From contig NZ_VIKX01000078.1 of the NCBI RefSeq assembly GCF_009711935.1, positions 1 through 53,101 on the forward strand: a DNA stretch of 53,101 nucleotides, read 5' to 3'. Under the pieces are notes generated by a model that was not told the DNA's origin, made no database searches, and worked only from the letters and a program-made list of their open reading frames with translations. Source of the DNA: Dolichospermum sp. UHCC 0259. GTDB lineage: Bacteria > Cyanobacteriota > Cyanobacteriia > Cyanobacteriales > Nostocaceae. Positions 9,091 to 17,548 of this stretch are shown here, piece by piece. Each line of letters starts with the position of its first letter. Position 1 is the stretch's first letter. The position numbers and the translations under genes are program-made.

Positions 9091-9717
9091 TTACTCCCGA
9101 TTACCGACTAGTGATTCCTGAATTTTCTGATAAGCTTGCCAACACTGTTGATAATTTTCTGCTAGAATGTCCTGCTCACTAAAGCACAGTTGTTCATGGG
9201 TGGTTATTAATGTTTGATATGGCTGGAGGAGGGTAACGGAGGATGTGAGTAATTGTAAATATTCTCCGTCTGTGCGGCTGGGTTGTTGGTGAGCGATCGC
9301 TTGTTCATGTAATCGTTGTAACATTGCTAAATAAACACAGCGACAGGCTTCCCTATAATTGTACTGCCGTTGAAATTCCTGAGCTTGGCTTAATAACAGG
9401 GTAATGGATGTTTCTCTGGAATTAGTCTTGCTTCTAGAACCCCTAGCATTATTCACCGCATTTAGCCAAGTATAGATATAAGGATTAAATTCTTGCCATA
9501 AGCGCCAACCTACCCATACCAAGAATAAACCTAATCCTGACCAAAATAGGATTGTTAGTAATTCATTTAACCAAGGACTGATTGACCAGCCAGGAGGCAA
9601 ATCTGGTAAGGTGTTTTGAAATCTGGAAAATTGGTATTCTACCCATTCCCCTACCTGTTGTTGGAATAAGGAAAACTTCCACACCCAATTTGTTTGTTCA
9701 AAAGCATCTGTAGTCAT
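9091..9717 (-). CDS. DUF4129 domain protein, 208 aa
   Basis: A single membrane helix (about residues 50-72, LLTILFWSGLGLFLVWVGWRL) is followed by a basic linker and a soluble helical domain. That domain contains the DUF4129-typical YREACRCVYLAMLQRLHE and SRTDGEYLQLL. It is the first gene of the leftward MoxR-type run. The family has no assigned activity; in cyanobacteria and actinobacteria it accompanies DUF4350, MoxR and DUF58. The gap of 99 bases to the next gene holds a single GGAGTCA pair at about 9025-9037. Confidence 0.85.
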   Translation of the reverse strand: MTTDAFEQTNWVWKFSLFQQQVGEWVEYQFSRFQNTLPDLPPGWSISPWLNELLTILFWSGLGLFLVWVGWRLWQEFNPYIYTWLNAVNNARGSRSKTNSRETSITLLLSQAQEFQRQYNYREACRCVYLAMLQRLHEQAIAHQQPSRTDGEYLQLLTSSVTLLQPYQTLITTHEQLCFSEQDILAENYQQCWQAYQKIQESLVGNRE

Positions 9718-9878
9718 AAAACAGCAGGACTCAACCTATTATTTATTTATCATTACCATTACTGATTTTGCCAATGTTATAGCGGTATGTACTTGAATGA
9801 AGTACAAAAATTAATTCAAAAGCCTTACAGCAATCCTTTTCTTTCCTTCTCCCTTCTCCCTTCCCTCTTCCTTCTTTT

Positions 9879-9931
<53 letters not shown>

Positions 9932-9939
9932 CCAACAGC

Positions 9940-10392
9940 ATGACTATTTACTTTTACAAAGTTTCCCAGCCATACGGGTGTTTTTCCAATTTTTCTCCTC
10001 ACGGTATTGATATCGAAGGTACTTATTGGCCAACTGTTGAACATTATTATCAAGGACAAAAGTTTGTTGGTAGTCCAGATGCCCCGATTATACCTTTAAT
10101 CCACACTGCTGCTACTCCTGAACAAGCTGCTGCTTTGGGGCGTTGTCAAACTCGTCGTCTCCGTCTAGATTGGGAAGTAGTTAAAACTCAAGTAATGCGA
10201 AGGGCAGTATTCAAGAAATTTATAACTCATCCTGAGATTCAAGAAATATTATTAATGACAGGTGATGAAATACTCATCGAAAATTCACCTACAGATTATT
10301 TCTGGGGATGTGGTGCAAATAAGACAGGAGATAATCATTTAGGCAAAATACTCATGAGTGTGCGAACAGAAATACGTAATTCATTTGCTTGA
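9940..10392 (+). CDS. NADAR domain protein (YbiA/RibX-like), 150 aa
   Basis: The signature stretches of the NADAR family are all present: YGCFSNFSPHGI (residues 12-23), YWPTVEHYYQGQKF (28-41) and DYFWGCGANKTGDNHLGK near 118-135. NADAR proteins are N-glycosidases. Some cleave early riboflavin-pathway intermediates; others remove ADP-ribose from guanine in DNA and serve as antitoxins to DarT-type enzymes. No DarT or riboflavin gene is adjacent, so the substrate is open; the short single-domain form favours the YbiA-like housekeeping type. No Shine-Dalgarno is present because the heptamer repeat fills the upstream region. Confidence 0.9.
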   Translation: MTIYFYKVSQPYGCFSNFSPHGIDIEGTYWPTVEHYYQGQKFVGSPDAPIIPLIHTAATPEQAAALGRCQTRRLRLDWEVVKTQVMRRAVFKKFITHPEIQEILLMTGDEILIENSPTDYFWGCGANKTGDNHLGKILMSVRTEIRNSFA

Positions 10393-10610
10393 TAGGTATT
10401 TTTGACATAAAAACAGATGGAAATAAGCGAAACGAAGAAGAGTTTTGATGATAATTAATGAACTTAAATAAAAAATGATCAACTTGATTAGTATAAAATT
10501 AGTATAACGTTTTATTAAAAACCCTTAAGATTAACAATTTGTAAGCTATAAACTTTTATTAGAGAGTATTTAATAAAAATTTATATTTGTGTTTAGGTGA
10601 AGATAAAGCA

Positions 10611-13334
10611 ATGATATTTCCCGATCAACCAAACCGATTGCAGCAGAACTTAGAAGAAGAAAGTTTGCTGCACCGGATGATAAAACAAATTAGGCGATCG
10701 CTCGATCTTCAAGAAATATTAACAACAACTGTTAATGAAGTTCGTGCATTCTTAAATACAGATCGGGTAAAAATATACAAATTTGATCCTGATCATAGCG
10801 GTGAAGTCATTGCCGAATCTATACACGAACAAAGGCTACCATCCTTAATGGGTCTTCACTTCCCGTCTAGTGATATTCCCCTAGAATCCAGGGAAATGTT
10901 TTTACTAGCACAACAGCGTTCAATTATTGATGTTAGTCGCGGACAAATCGGACTGTCACCACTTATATCCCTAGAAACTGGCGAGAACTTACTGTCTGAA
11001 AATATTTACTATCGCCAAGTTGATCCATGTCACATCCAGTATCTACAGGCAATGGGTGTAGAGTCTTCCTTCATAGTGCCAATTTTAAACTATGACCTCA
11101 TAGAAGCAGTATCACATCCACAATTATGGGGATTATTAGTATCACATCACAGTCAGCCGAGAACGATTTTAGGACGAGAAATAAAAATAGTCCAACAAAT
11201 AGCGGACCAAGTAGCGATCGCCATCTCCCAAAGTAACATCCTGCGCGAAAGCCTTGCCCAGCAAAGGCGAGAAACCATAATCAACCGGATTAGCACCCTC
11301 CTACATCAACTCCCCACCATGCAGATACAAACAGCAGTGGAAGAAACCATAGCTGCTTTTAACGGCATCGGCGGCAGACTTTATATCGAATCAACCCAAG
11401 AACTACATACATGGGGTCAACAACCCCAAATCACCAGAGAATCAGCAAATAATATCATCGAATGTCATCCCGTTTGGCAGCAATGGATAGCAAAATTCAA
11501 ACTAGGACAAATTCACGCAATTTCTGACCTTTATCAAGAACCATCTCTGCGAGTATTAGTCCCAGCCTTTAAATCCTCATCAATTCGGGGCATCATGATC
11601 ATACCCCTTCATTATCGGGAAACCTTCCTGGGGACATTCAGCATTTTTCGTCCAGAATTTGACACAGAAATTCTTTGGGCCGGACAGCGTGAACCAAACC
11701 AATCCCAACTACTACCTCAGCTTTCCTTTGAATTATGGAAAGAAACCAAAAAAGGACAAGCCCCAGAATGGAAACCAGAAGATATTTCCCTAGCAACAGG
11801 CTTATGCCATAACTTCTCAATGGCCATTCAACAACAGCAAACATACCAACAACTACATATCCTCAATAACCAACTAGAACAAAGAGTCAAAGACAAAACC
11901 GCTAAACTAGAACAATCATTATCTCTGACCAAAGCACTTAAACAAGTCACAGATCAAATGCGTGGCACACTGGACTTGAACATCACCTTGCAAACCATCG
12001 TTAGAGAAGTGCGTTCTCTTCTTAATTCTGACCGAGTAGTAATTTATAAATTTCTCAGTCAATTTGAAGGTAATGTAATCGTCGAAGATATTAACAGTAA
12101 TTGGCCATCAGTCCTGGGAACGCAACAACCAGCAGGATGCTTTCCTGAAGAATCCGTCCATCTTTACTTACAAGGTAGAATCAGGAGCATTAACAATGTA
12201 TCCACAGACTCCTTAACTGATTGTCATCGAGAATTTCTCCAAAGTCTACAAATCCAAGCTGACCTCATCGTTCCTATCAACATTGATACCCAATTGTGGG
12301 GATTACTCATTGCCCACCAGTGTGCAGCACCAAGAACCTGGCAAGAAACAGAAATCGAACTCCTACAACAGTTAGCAGACCAAGCCGCCGTAGCAATTCA
12401 GCAAGCACAACTCTACGAACAAAGCTGTGTATCCGAAGCCCAATCAACTGCCAAAGCAGCACAACTAGAACAAACCCTGCATCAACTTCAAGAAACCCAG
12501 ACAAAATTAATTCATAGTGAAAAAATGTCGGGTCTAGGACAACTAGTAGCAGGTATAGCCCATGAAATCAACAATCCTGTTAACTTTATCTACGGTAACT
12601 TAAGTCATGCTAGTGACTACACAGAACAACTTCTAGAAATTCTCCGACTTTATCAATCCCAATACCCCCAACCGGAAGGTAAAATCCAGGAGATTTTAGA
12701 ATCCATAGACTTTGATTTTGTAGTAGAAGACTTACCAAAAATCATGTCATCTATGCAAGTAGGAACAAATCGGATTCGCTCCATAGTTCTATCATTACGT
12801 AATTTTTCCCGCCTTGATGAAGCAGAAAACAAAAGCGTTGACTTACATGAAGGTATTGATAACACCTTACTAATTCTTCAACATCGTCTCAGACCACATA
12901 GCAGTTTTTCGGGAATTGAGATCATCAAAGACTATGGCCAATTACCAAAAATAGAATGCTATGCGGGACAAATGAATCAAGTATTTATGAACGTGATCAA
13001 TAATGCCATTGATGTCCTCACCCATGAGTCAAAAGAAAATATTGACCACCCCCCCACCATTCGCATTTCTAGCCGAGTTTCTACAAATAATACTCATATA
13101 CTAGTTAGTATTGCTGATAATGGACCAGGAATCAGTGAAGAAGTTAAACAGCGGATTTTTGAACCATTTTTTACAACCAAACCAGTAGGCAAAGGTACGG
13201 GACTCGGACTAGCAATTAGCTATCAGATAGTAGTTGAAAAACACGGTGGATTAATGGAATGTATCTCAGAACTAGGGAAAGGAACAGAATTTTGGATTGA
13301 GATTCCCCTGAAATTGAGTATAGTTGACAGATAG
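10611..13334 (+). CDS. Tandem-GAF phytochrome-like sensor histidine kinase, 907 aa
   Basis: A soluble sensor kinase with three GAF-type domains. GAF1 (about 20-210) carries phytochrome-like FPSSDIP and a Cys140-His pair ([12 protein letters not shown]). GAF2 (about 225-415) is degenerate and lacks the Cys. After a coiled coil, GAF3 (about 445-610) has Cys538-His ([11 protein letters not shown]). Cys-His at this position is the bilin attachment signature of phytochromes and cyanobacteriochromes, so two chromophores are possible. The HisKA box is AHEINNP with His651; HATPase motifs are [15 protein letters not shown] and [10 protein letters not shown]. There is no receiver domain, so the output needs a separate regulator. 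ATG 10611 has an AGGTGAAG upstream; a TTG at 10587 would add eight residues and is less likely. Confidence 0.9.
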   Translation: MIFPDQPNRLQQNLEEESLLHRMIKQIRRSLDLQEILTTTVNEVRAFLNTDRVKIYKFDPDHSGEVIAESIHEQRLPSLMGLHFPSSDIPLESREMFLLAQQRSIIDVSRGQIGLSPLISLETGENLLSENIYYRQVDPCHIQYLQAMGVESSFIVPILNYDLIEAVSHPQLWGLLVSHHSQPRTILGREIKIVQQIADQVAIAISQSNILRESLAQQRRETIINRISTLLHQLPTMQIQTAVEETIAAFNGIGGRLYIESTQELHTWGQQPQITRESANNIIECHPVWQQWIAKFKLGQIHAISDLYQEPSLRVLVPAFKSSSIRGIMIIPLHYRETFLGTFSIFRPEFDTEILWAGQREPNQSQLLPQLSFELWKETKKGQAPEWKPEDISLATGLCHNFSMAIQQQQTYQQLHILNNQLEQRVKDKTAKLEQSLSLTKALKQVTDQMRGTLDLNITLQTIVREVRSLLNSDRVVIYKFLSQFEGNVIVEDINSNWPSVLGTQQPAGCFPEESVHLYLQGRIRSINNVSTDSLTDCHREFLQSLQIQADLIVPINIDTQLWGLLIAHQCAAPRTWQETEIELLQQLADQAAVAIQQAQLYEQSCVSEAQSTAKAAQLEQTLHQLQETQTKLIHSEKMSGLGQLVAGIAHEINNPVNFIYGNLSHASDYTEQLLEILRLYQSQYPQPEGKIQEILESIDFDFVVEDLPKIMSSMQVGTNRIRSIVLSLRNFSRLDEAENKSVDLHEGIDNTLLILQHRLRPHSSFSGIEIIKDYGQLPKIECYAGQMNQVFMNVINNAIDVLTHESKENIDHPPTIRISSRVSTNNTHILVSIADNGPGISEEVKQRIFEPFFTTKPVGKGTGLGLAISYQIVVEKHGGLMECISELGKGTEFWIEIPLKLSIVDR

Positions 13335-13680
13335 ACTGAGTTAAATTCAGTGAATTTCTAATTAAAGCTTTATTTCCTCCATATTTTCTCCATTTGTTTC
13401 AAAACTTAAAAAATAGTGAGTACGTACTCAGTTGAATAGAAATAAAATTATTTTCCGAAAGTTGTTTTTAATCATTAAGAATATAGGTTTTTATCAAATA
13501 TATCTTTGGGAATTAGTAAAGTTTAATTGCAAAAATATCCTATGGAATTTAAAGCTGTTATTCTAATAGTTGAAGCAGGTATAGCTTCCCTGGCAGATAC
13601 AACAGCTAGAGAGAAAGAAGAGAAAAATCACAAGTTAGATAAGAGGTAAAAGCGCTGTTTAATTTACATCTGTCTCGTCA
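13335..13680. other. Gene-poor region downstream of the histidine kinase
   Basis: AT-rich sequence with no obvious terminator. It holds only one short open frame (13542-13649, listed separately), and the candidate RNA follows at 13681. A GTGAGTACGTACTCA palindrome near 13416-13430 is the only other ordered feature seen. Confidence 0.4.
13542..13649 (+). CDS. Possible 35-aa small ORF
   Basis: ATG-initiated frame reading MEFKAVILIVEAGIASLADT and then a Lys/Glu-rich tail ending KLDKR before TAA. The composition (hydrophobic start, charged tail) looks protein-like. A second stretch about 200 bases on (around 13771-13830) reads VKLVEGSASLARINKKRRST in frame and shares VE-G-ASLA with it. There is no Shine-Dalgarno, and a frame this short can occur by chance, so this is weak. 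The second stretch also overlaps the structured RNA candidate. Confidence 0.2.
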   Translation: MEFKAVILIVEAGIASLADTTAREKEEKNHKLDKR

Positions 13681-13859
13681 ACAAGCAACAACACCCAACG
13701 CGAAAGCTGATATTTCCTCAAATAACTGAAGATCAGAGGGCGCTGTGACTGGTTTTCATCACTTGTTTGTCAAGTTGGTGGAAGGTAGTGCATCCCTGGC
13801 TAGGATCAACAAGAAGAGGAGATCAACAGGCTAGTAGATGTTTGGGTGTTGTTGTTTGT
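13681..13859 (+). ncRNA. Candidate structured RNA, rod-like, about 179 nt (6S-like architecture)
   Basis: The ends 13681-13698 and 13842-13859 pair over 18 positions with one G-U wobble and no mismatch. Inside, 13706-13719 can pair with 13816-13827 (GAT/ATC and TCCTC/GAGGA), and an apical hairpin CTTG-TTTGT-CAAG lies near the middle. A long closed rod with internal bubbles and a length near 180 nt resembles bacterial 6S RNA, but I cannot match conserved 6S positions by eye. The wobbles slightly favour the plus strand. It ends 48 bases before the TIR-like gene start, so it could alternatively be a long leader of that gene. purK, a neighbour of 6S in some bacteria, is not seen here. Confidence 0.4.
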
Positions 13860-13907
13860 AATTTTGTACTAGAATTAAATAGAAAGAGACATTGAAAATA
13901 GCGCCTT

Positions 13908-14675
13908 ATGTCAATTATTGCGCTCAGAGCGTGGTATCTACCGGATTACGAACCGATTACAGAACTGGAGAAACGTCCTCCAGATATTCGGCTGAGTAAA
14001 AAAAGCTTATTAAAATCAGGATTGCGAGCAGACTTTTTAGAGGATAGCGACGCAGTAAAAACATCAACTTGGTTTAGGCAATATTTAGAAGGAGAAAATA
14101 TTGAGTTTTATATTGAAGGCAGCGGTGGATATTCTGTAGCTAACATTGACTTGATTAGTCATGAAATTTATTTTACTAAACAGGCTGTATTAGCCCAATT
14201 AGATCCGACAATATATTTCTGTTATCAAACCGAATATGGGACAGCTAATGATCTCCTCAGAGAAGAACTGCTGACCACTTTAAAAACTATAAATGAAAAA
14301 TCGCATTTTCCCCTAACCTTAGTAGAATCACCTCGTCCGAAGAATGCTTGTTTGCGTTTAAGTCGCACCCACATGAGAAAAATCCGTAAGAGTTTATTAT
14401 TTATTGCGGATACCACTGCCATTACTAGCATTGACAGTCAGGAAACAAATCAATTAATTCCCAGTCCTAATGTCTGTGTGGAAATGGGGTATGCTATCCA
14501 CAGTAAACGAACTGAACAAATCTTACTGGTACAAATGCAACGTCCAGACTTGGCAGGGAAATTTCCTTTTGATTTACCCACCCAGCAGGTTTTGCAATTT
14601 GAAACCGGTGCAGAACTCAAGGAAATGCTGACAGGAATGATTGAAAACCAGTTGGCTAAATTCAAATTATTTTAG
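13908..14675 (+). CDS. TIR-like / nucleoside-deoxyribosyltransferase-like fold protein, 255 aa
   Basis: The C-terminal half contains RKIRKSLLFIADTTAI (about 152-167) and then SPNVCVEMGYAIHSKRTEQI (about 184-203). This PNV-x-E-x-GYA pattern with a conserved Glu is typical of TIR-like nucleotide-binding domains and of the related nucleoside 2-deoxyribosyltransferase fold. In several immune effectors the same motif region cleaves NAD. The N-terminal 110 residues show no clear family; YFCYQTEYGTANDLLREELL may be an additional part of the fold. No transmembrane helix or signal peptide. The gene is monocistronic with no recognisable sensor gene beside it. Whether it degrades NAD or modifies nucleosides is unknown. 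Confidence 0.6.
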   Translation: MSIIALRAWYLPDYEPITELEKRPPDIRLSKKSLLKSGLRADFLEDSDAVKTSTWFRQYLEGENIEFYIEGSGGYSVANIDLISHEIYFTKQAVLAQLDPTIYFCYQTEYGTANDLLREELLTTLKTINEKSHFPLTLVESPRPKNACLRLSRTHMRKIRKSLLFIADTTAITSIDSQETNQLIPSPNVCVEMGYAIHSKRTEQILLVQMQRPDLAGKFPFDLPTQQVLQFETGAELKEMLTGMIENQLAKFKLF

Positions 14676-14777
14676 ATAAGTCCTAGATACAGCAAATTGC
14701 AGATTAATGAGGTACAGAATCTAAATTCAAAGCCAGACAGCAATCCAGTTTTAATCCTGACTCAGTGACTCCTAACT

Positions 14778-14800
14778 GGGCGCAGGCCCTGCGCCCCTAC
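14778..14800. repeat. Dispersed GC-rich palindrome, second copy
   Basis: Identical to the unit at 5287-5309 (GGGCGCAGGCCCTGCGCCC then CTAC). It sits downstream of the TIR-like gene and could end its transcript. Confidence 0.6.
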
Positions 14801-14810
14801 CTCCTAAATT

Positions 14811-14831
14811 CTGACTCCTGACTCCTGACTC
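14811..14831. repeat. Heptameric tandem repeat (CTGACTC), 3 copies
   Basis: Three CTGACTC units, followed by a degenerate CGGTGACT. Same family as 6768 and 9880. Confidence 0.75.
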
Positions 14832-14911
14832 GGTGACTTCTAGATAATTCTTTTCATAATGGTGCGACGTGGTTAACAATAGAGAAGATGTATTTTTAGT
14901 AGTGTAAATTT

Positions 14912-15160
14912 ATGCCTAGAACTCCTAACGAATATGCTGTCTTTTTGCTGTTAGACAATGGACATCGTGAAGAAGTGCGTTTTTCTACTTTTCCAGAATT
15001 TCAAAAATGGTATAGCGGCGTGTTAACTCCAAAGCATGATTCAAATGAGTTTATTAACGTACCGATTAAGAATATTCAAGGCGAATATCTAGTGGTGCGT
15101 CCGTCAAAGATTGCAGGAATTCGGGTAGAACCAGTTTTTAATTCTAGTATTGAAAGATAA
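14912..15160 (+). CDS. Small hypothetical protein, 82 aa
   Basis: Not recognised. A compact soluble protein with EYAVFLLLDNGHREEVRFST at the start, then FPEFQKWYSGVLTPK and a C-terminal YLVVRPSKIAGIRVEPVF. The pattern of short strands and one helix suggests a small alpha/beta domain, with no catalytic residues evident. The stop is 2 bases before the start of mltA, so the two are translationally close and very likely one operon, which would tie it loosely to cell-wall turnover. The upstream region has no strong ribosome-binding site. Confidence 0.7.
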   Translation: MPRTPNEYAVFLLLDNGHREEVRFSTFPEFQKWYSGVLTPKHDSNEFINVPIKNIQGEYLVVRPSKIAGIRVEPVFNSSIER

Positions 15161-15162
15161 AC

Positions 15163-16386
15163 ATGAGAAAAAACCTTACTTTGCTTGCCTTAAGCCTGGG
15201 AATTGCTTTTATAAATCCACTTTCCGCAGTTATAGCTCAAGCTCCTAATTCACAGCCAGTCACGATACCAGTTACCCCGGAAATACCACCTGTAGTACCA
15301 GCCCTCCAACCGATTGATTTAGAAACTGTTTGCACCCCCCAAAATTGCTTAGGTTTAGATGAACAACTTTGGGGTAAACGGCGGGATAAACAAGCATTGC
15401 TGACCTCCATAGATAACAGTTTGCGCTATTTGGCAACCAGTAAAGCTGTTACAGCCTATCAAAATTACCCCATTAAGGAAATTACTCTCAGTCGGGTACG
15501 ACGGAGTTTGGTACGCTTTCGGCAACTGGTTGTGAGTTCTCGGTCAGCGGCTGAACTACAAGCTGCTGTGCGACGGGAGTTTGTCTTTTACCAGTCTGTA
15601 GGCAACGATGGTAAGGGGACTGTTAAGTTTACTGCTTATTATGAGCCTGTCTATACTGCCAGCCGAGTTAGGACTTCTGTATACAAGTATCCTCTTTATC
15701 GTCTGCCACCGGATTTCCAGAAATGGCCAAAACCTCATCCTAAACGGGTTGATTTGGAAGGCAAGAATGGGTTGCTGGGGGATAAAAGCAGGTTGCGAGG
15801 TTTAGAACTTCTCTGGTTTCGTAATCGTCTAGACGCATACATGGTTCATATCCAAGGTTCTGCCCAAATTAGATTAACTAATGGACGCAGAACATCCGTT
15901 GGTTTTGCTGGAGGAACTGATTATGCTTGGACTTCTATTGGTAGAGAACTAGCAAAGGATGGGAAACTGCCTCTGAGTGGTTTAACCATGCCTAAGTTAA
16001 TTGCTTATTTCCGCCAAAATCCCAAGGAGTTAAGTAATTATTTACCACGTTGGGAAAGATTTGTTTTCTTTGCAGAAACTAACGGTACGCCAGCAACAGG
16101 TAGTATTCTTGTTCCTGTCACTGCGGAACGTTCCATTGCTACAGATAAGTCTCTGATGCCACCGGGCGCACTGGCATTGATTATCAATTCCTTTCCCTAT
16201 CCTACTAGTCGTGGCAAACTGGAATCTCGTCTAGTTAACCGGTTTGTTTTAGATCAGGATACAGGTAGTGCGATTAAAGGACCGGGAAGAGTTGATTATT
16301 TCATGGGTTCTGGTCAATTAGCAGGCGATCGCGCTGGTATTACCGGCGGCAATGGTTCACTATTCTATTTATTTCTAAAAGAATAG
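15163..16386 (+). CDS. mltA: MltA-type lytic murein transglycosylase, 407 aa
   Basis: Residues 1-27 (MRKNLTLLALSLGIAFINPL onward, ending near VIAQA) form a signal peptide, followed by a Pro-rich linker. The MltA domain spans about 130-300 (FTAYYEPVYTASRV, RLPPDFQKWP, LLWFRNRLDAYMVHIQGSAQI). The C-terminal 3D domain holds its Asp residues in LDQDTGSAIKGPGRVDYFMG. MltA cleaves the glycan strand between MurNAc and GlcNAc, leaving 1,6-anhydroMurNAc. No lipobox Cys is visible, so the protein is probably periplasmic rather than a lipoprotein. Second gene of a pair with 14912-15160; a heptamer repeat follows the stop. Confidence 0.93.
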   Translation: MRKNLTLLALSLGIAFINPLSAVIAQAPNSQPVTIPVTPEIPPVVPALQPIDLETVCTPQNCLGLDEQLWGKRRDKQALLTSIDNSLRYLATSKAVTAYQNYPIKEITLSRVRRSLVRFRQLVVSSRSAAELQAAVRREFVFYQSVGNDGKGTVKFTAYYEPVYTASRVRTSVYKYPLYRLPPDFQKWPKPHPKRVDLEGKNGLLGDKSRLRGLELLWFRNRLDAYMVHIQGSAQIRLTNGRRTSVGFAGGTDYAWTSIGRELAKDGKLPLSGLTMPKLIAYFRQNPKELSNYLPRWERFVFFAETNGTPATGSILVPVTAERSIATDKSLMPPGALALIINSFPYPTSRGKLESRLVNRFVLDQDTGSAIKGPGRVDYFMGSGQLAGDRAGITGGNGSLFYLFLKE

Positions 16387-16390
16387 AAGA

Positions 16391-16422
<32 letters not shown>

Positions 16423-16492
16423 TAAAGAAAGAAGGAAGAAGAGAGAAAAGAAGAAAATTCCCTCTGCCCCTCTGCCTCCCTGCCCCCCTGCT

Positions 16493-17365
16493 TTAATACG
16501 GTGGATAACCAAATTCATCGTCGTCCGCATATACATAAGAATTGGTAACACCAGATGTTTCTACCTTAGAAGCTTCTGGTTTAATCACTTCCTTACCAAA
16601 TTCTTTGTATTCTTCAAAAGCCTTACAAATAATTTCCGACTCAGGAGAATCTGAGGCAATCATATAATCGGTTAAAGTTGAAATTGTGGGATGTTTATAA
16701 TCCACAGTTGAAGCCACCAAAGCAATATTTGGTTCTATACCTCTTTCCTCCGGTTCAATGATAGGACAAAATATCCCATGAGCATGGAACAAAGGCCCTT
16801 TAGGAGTTAGTGGTTTCTTTTGAAAACCAGCATAAGCTTTTTCCAATTCCCCAGCAAAACCGCCAGTAATTCGCCCTTGTTGATATTCAGCGTAATTTTT
16901 CCCAAAACTAGCGCCGGGTGAACCACTCAGAGTTAATTGCAGAGGTGATTGATGCAAAAACTTTTTATCCTCACCAACTAAAAAAATCAAATGGCGAGTA
17001 TAAATTTTAAATTTAAGTTTATCAGCTAAAAACTCTTCTTTGTAATCTTTGTATGTACCTAATCTAGCCTTGGTTTCCCGATCTTGCACCGATAACGGAC
17101 CACGACGCACAATCACCAATTTAGGAGTAGTAGTAATAAATATTGTTTCTACTTCTCCAGAACTAAATTCATGTTCCACCTGTTGCCAATTATCATCCGG
17201 CTGAAATCCCACAGATTGAGCATTATCGCGGCTAATCGCTAAACCATAGCTTTGTAAACCATCTGTACCATAGCGAGGATTGATCATTAAACCCCAGGGA
17301 ATCACTTGGGACGGTGGGGCGTTAAATTTTTCGTCTTCAAAGTCGAACTTAGCAGATGCTTTCAT
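16493..17365 (-). CDS. Hypothetical soluble protein, 290 aa (possibly DUF5895 type)
   Basis: The start MKASAKFDFEDEKFNAPPSQ and the segment VIPWGLMINPRYGTDGLQSY resemble a cyanobacterial family I recall as DUF5895, though I cannot confirm this. Other notable stretches are GLAISRDNAQSVGF (about 41-54), TPKLVIVRRGPLSVQDRET and FHAHGIFCPIIEP. No signal peptide or membrane helix. The protein is rich in Lys, Glu and aromatic residues and looks like one globular domain of mixed alpha/beta type. Related phage-like DNA-binding proteins of similar size exist, but no such motif is clear here. Single gene, convergent with mltA. Confidence 0.7.
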   Translation of the reverse strand: MKASAKFDFEDEKFNAPPSQVIPWGLMINPRYGTDGLQSYGLAISRDNAQSVGFQPDDNWQQVEHEFSSGEVETIFITTTPKLVIVRRGPLSVQDRETKARLGTYKDYKEEFLADKLKFKIYTRHLIFLVGEDKKFLHQSPLQLTLSGSPGASFGKNYAEYQQGRITGGFAGELEKAYAGFQKKPLTPKGPLFHAHGIFCPIIEPEERGIEPNIALVASTVDYKHPTISTLTDYMIASDSPESEIICKAFEEYKEFGKEVIKPEASKVETSGVTNSYVYADDDEFGYPPY

Positions 17366-17498
17366 GATTTTAGAATATCAGTGTGTTTAATTTAATAAGT
17401 CTATCGTTTGTACCATATCTTGTACCATCTATCTCCGATATTAGACACTTTCTGAATTAGATTGTAACAATTTTATTTAACAATTAATTATAAAACCC

Positions 17499-17521
17499 GT
17501 AGGGGCGGGGTCTCCCCGCCC
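17499..17521. repeat. GTAGGGGC-type palindrome
   Basis: GTAGGGGCGGGG-TCT-CCCCGCCC forms a GC-rich hairpin of the same style as the units at 5287, 14778 and 23968. It lies between two leftward genes, 28 bases downstream of the phosphatase stop codon, and may serve as its terminator. Confidence 0.55.
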
Positions 17522-17548
17522 TCTTGCTATTATTTCCCCCTTCCTCAA

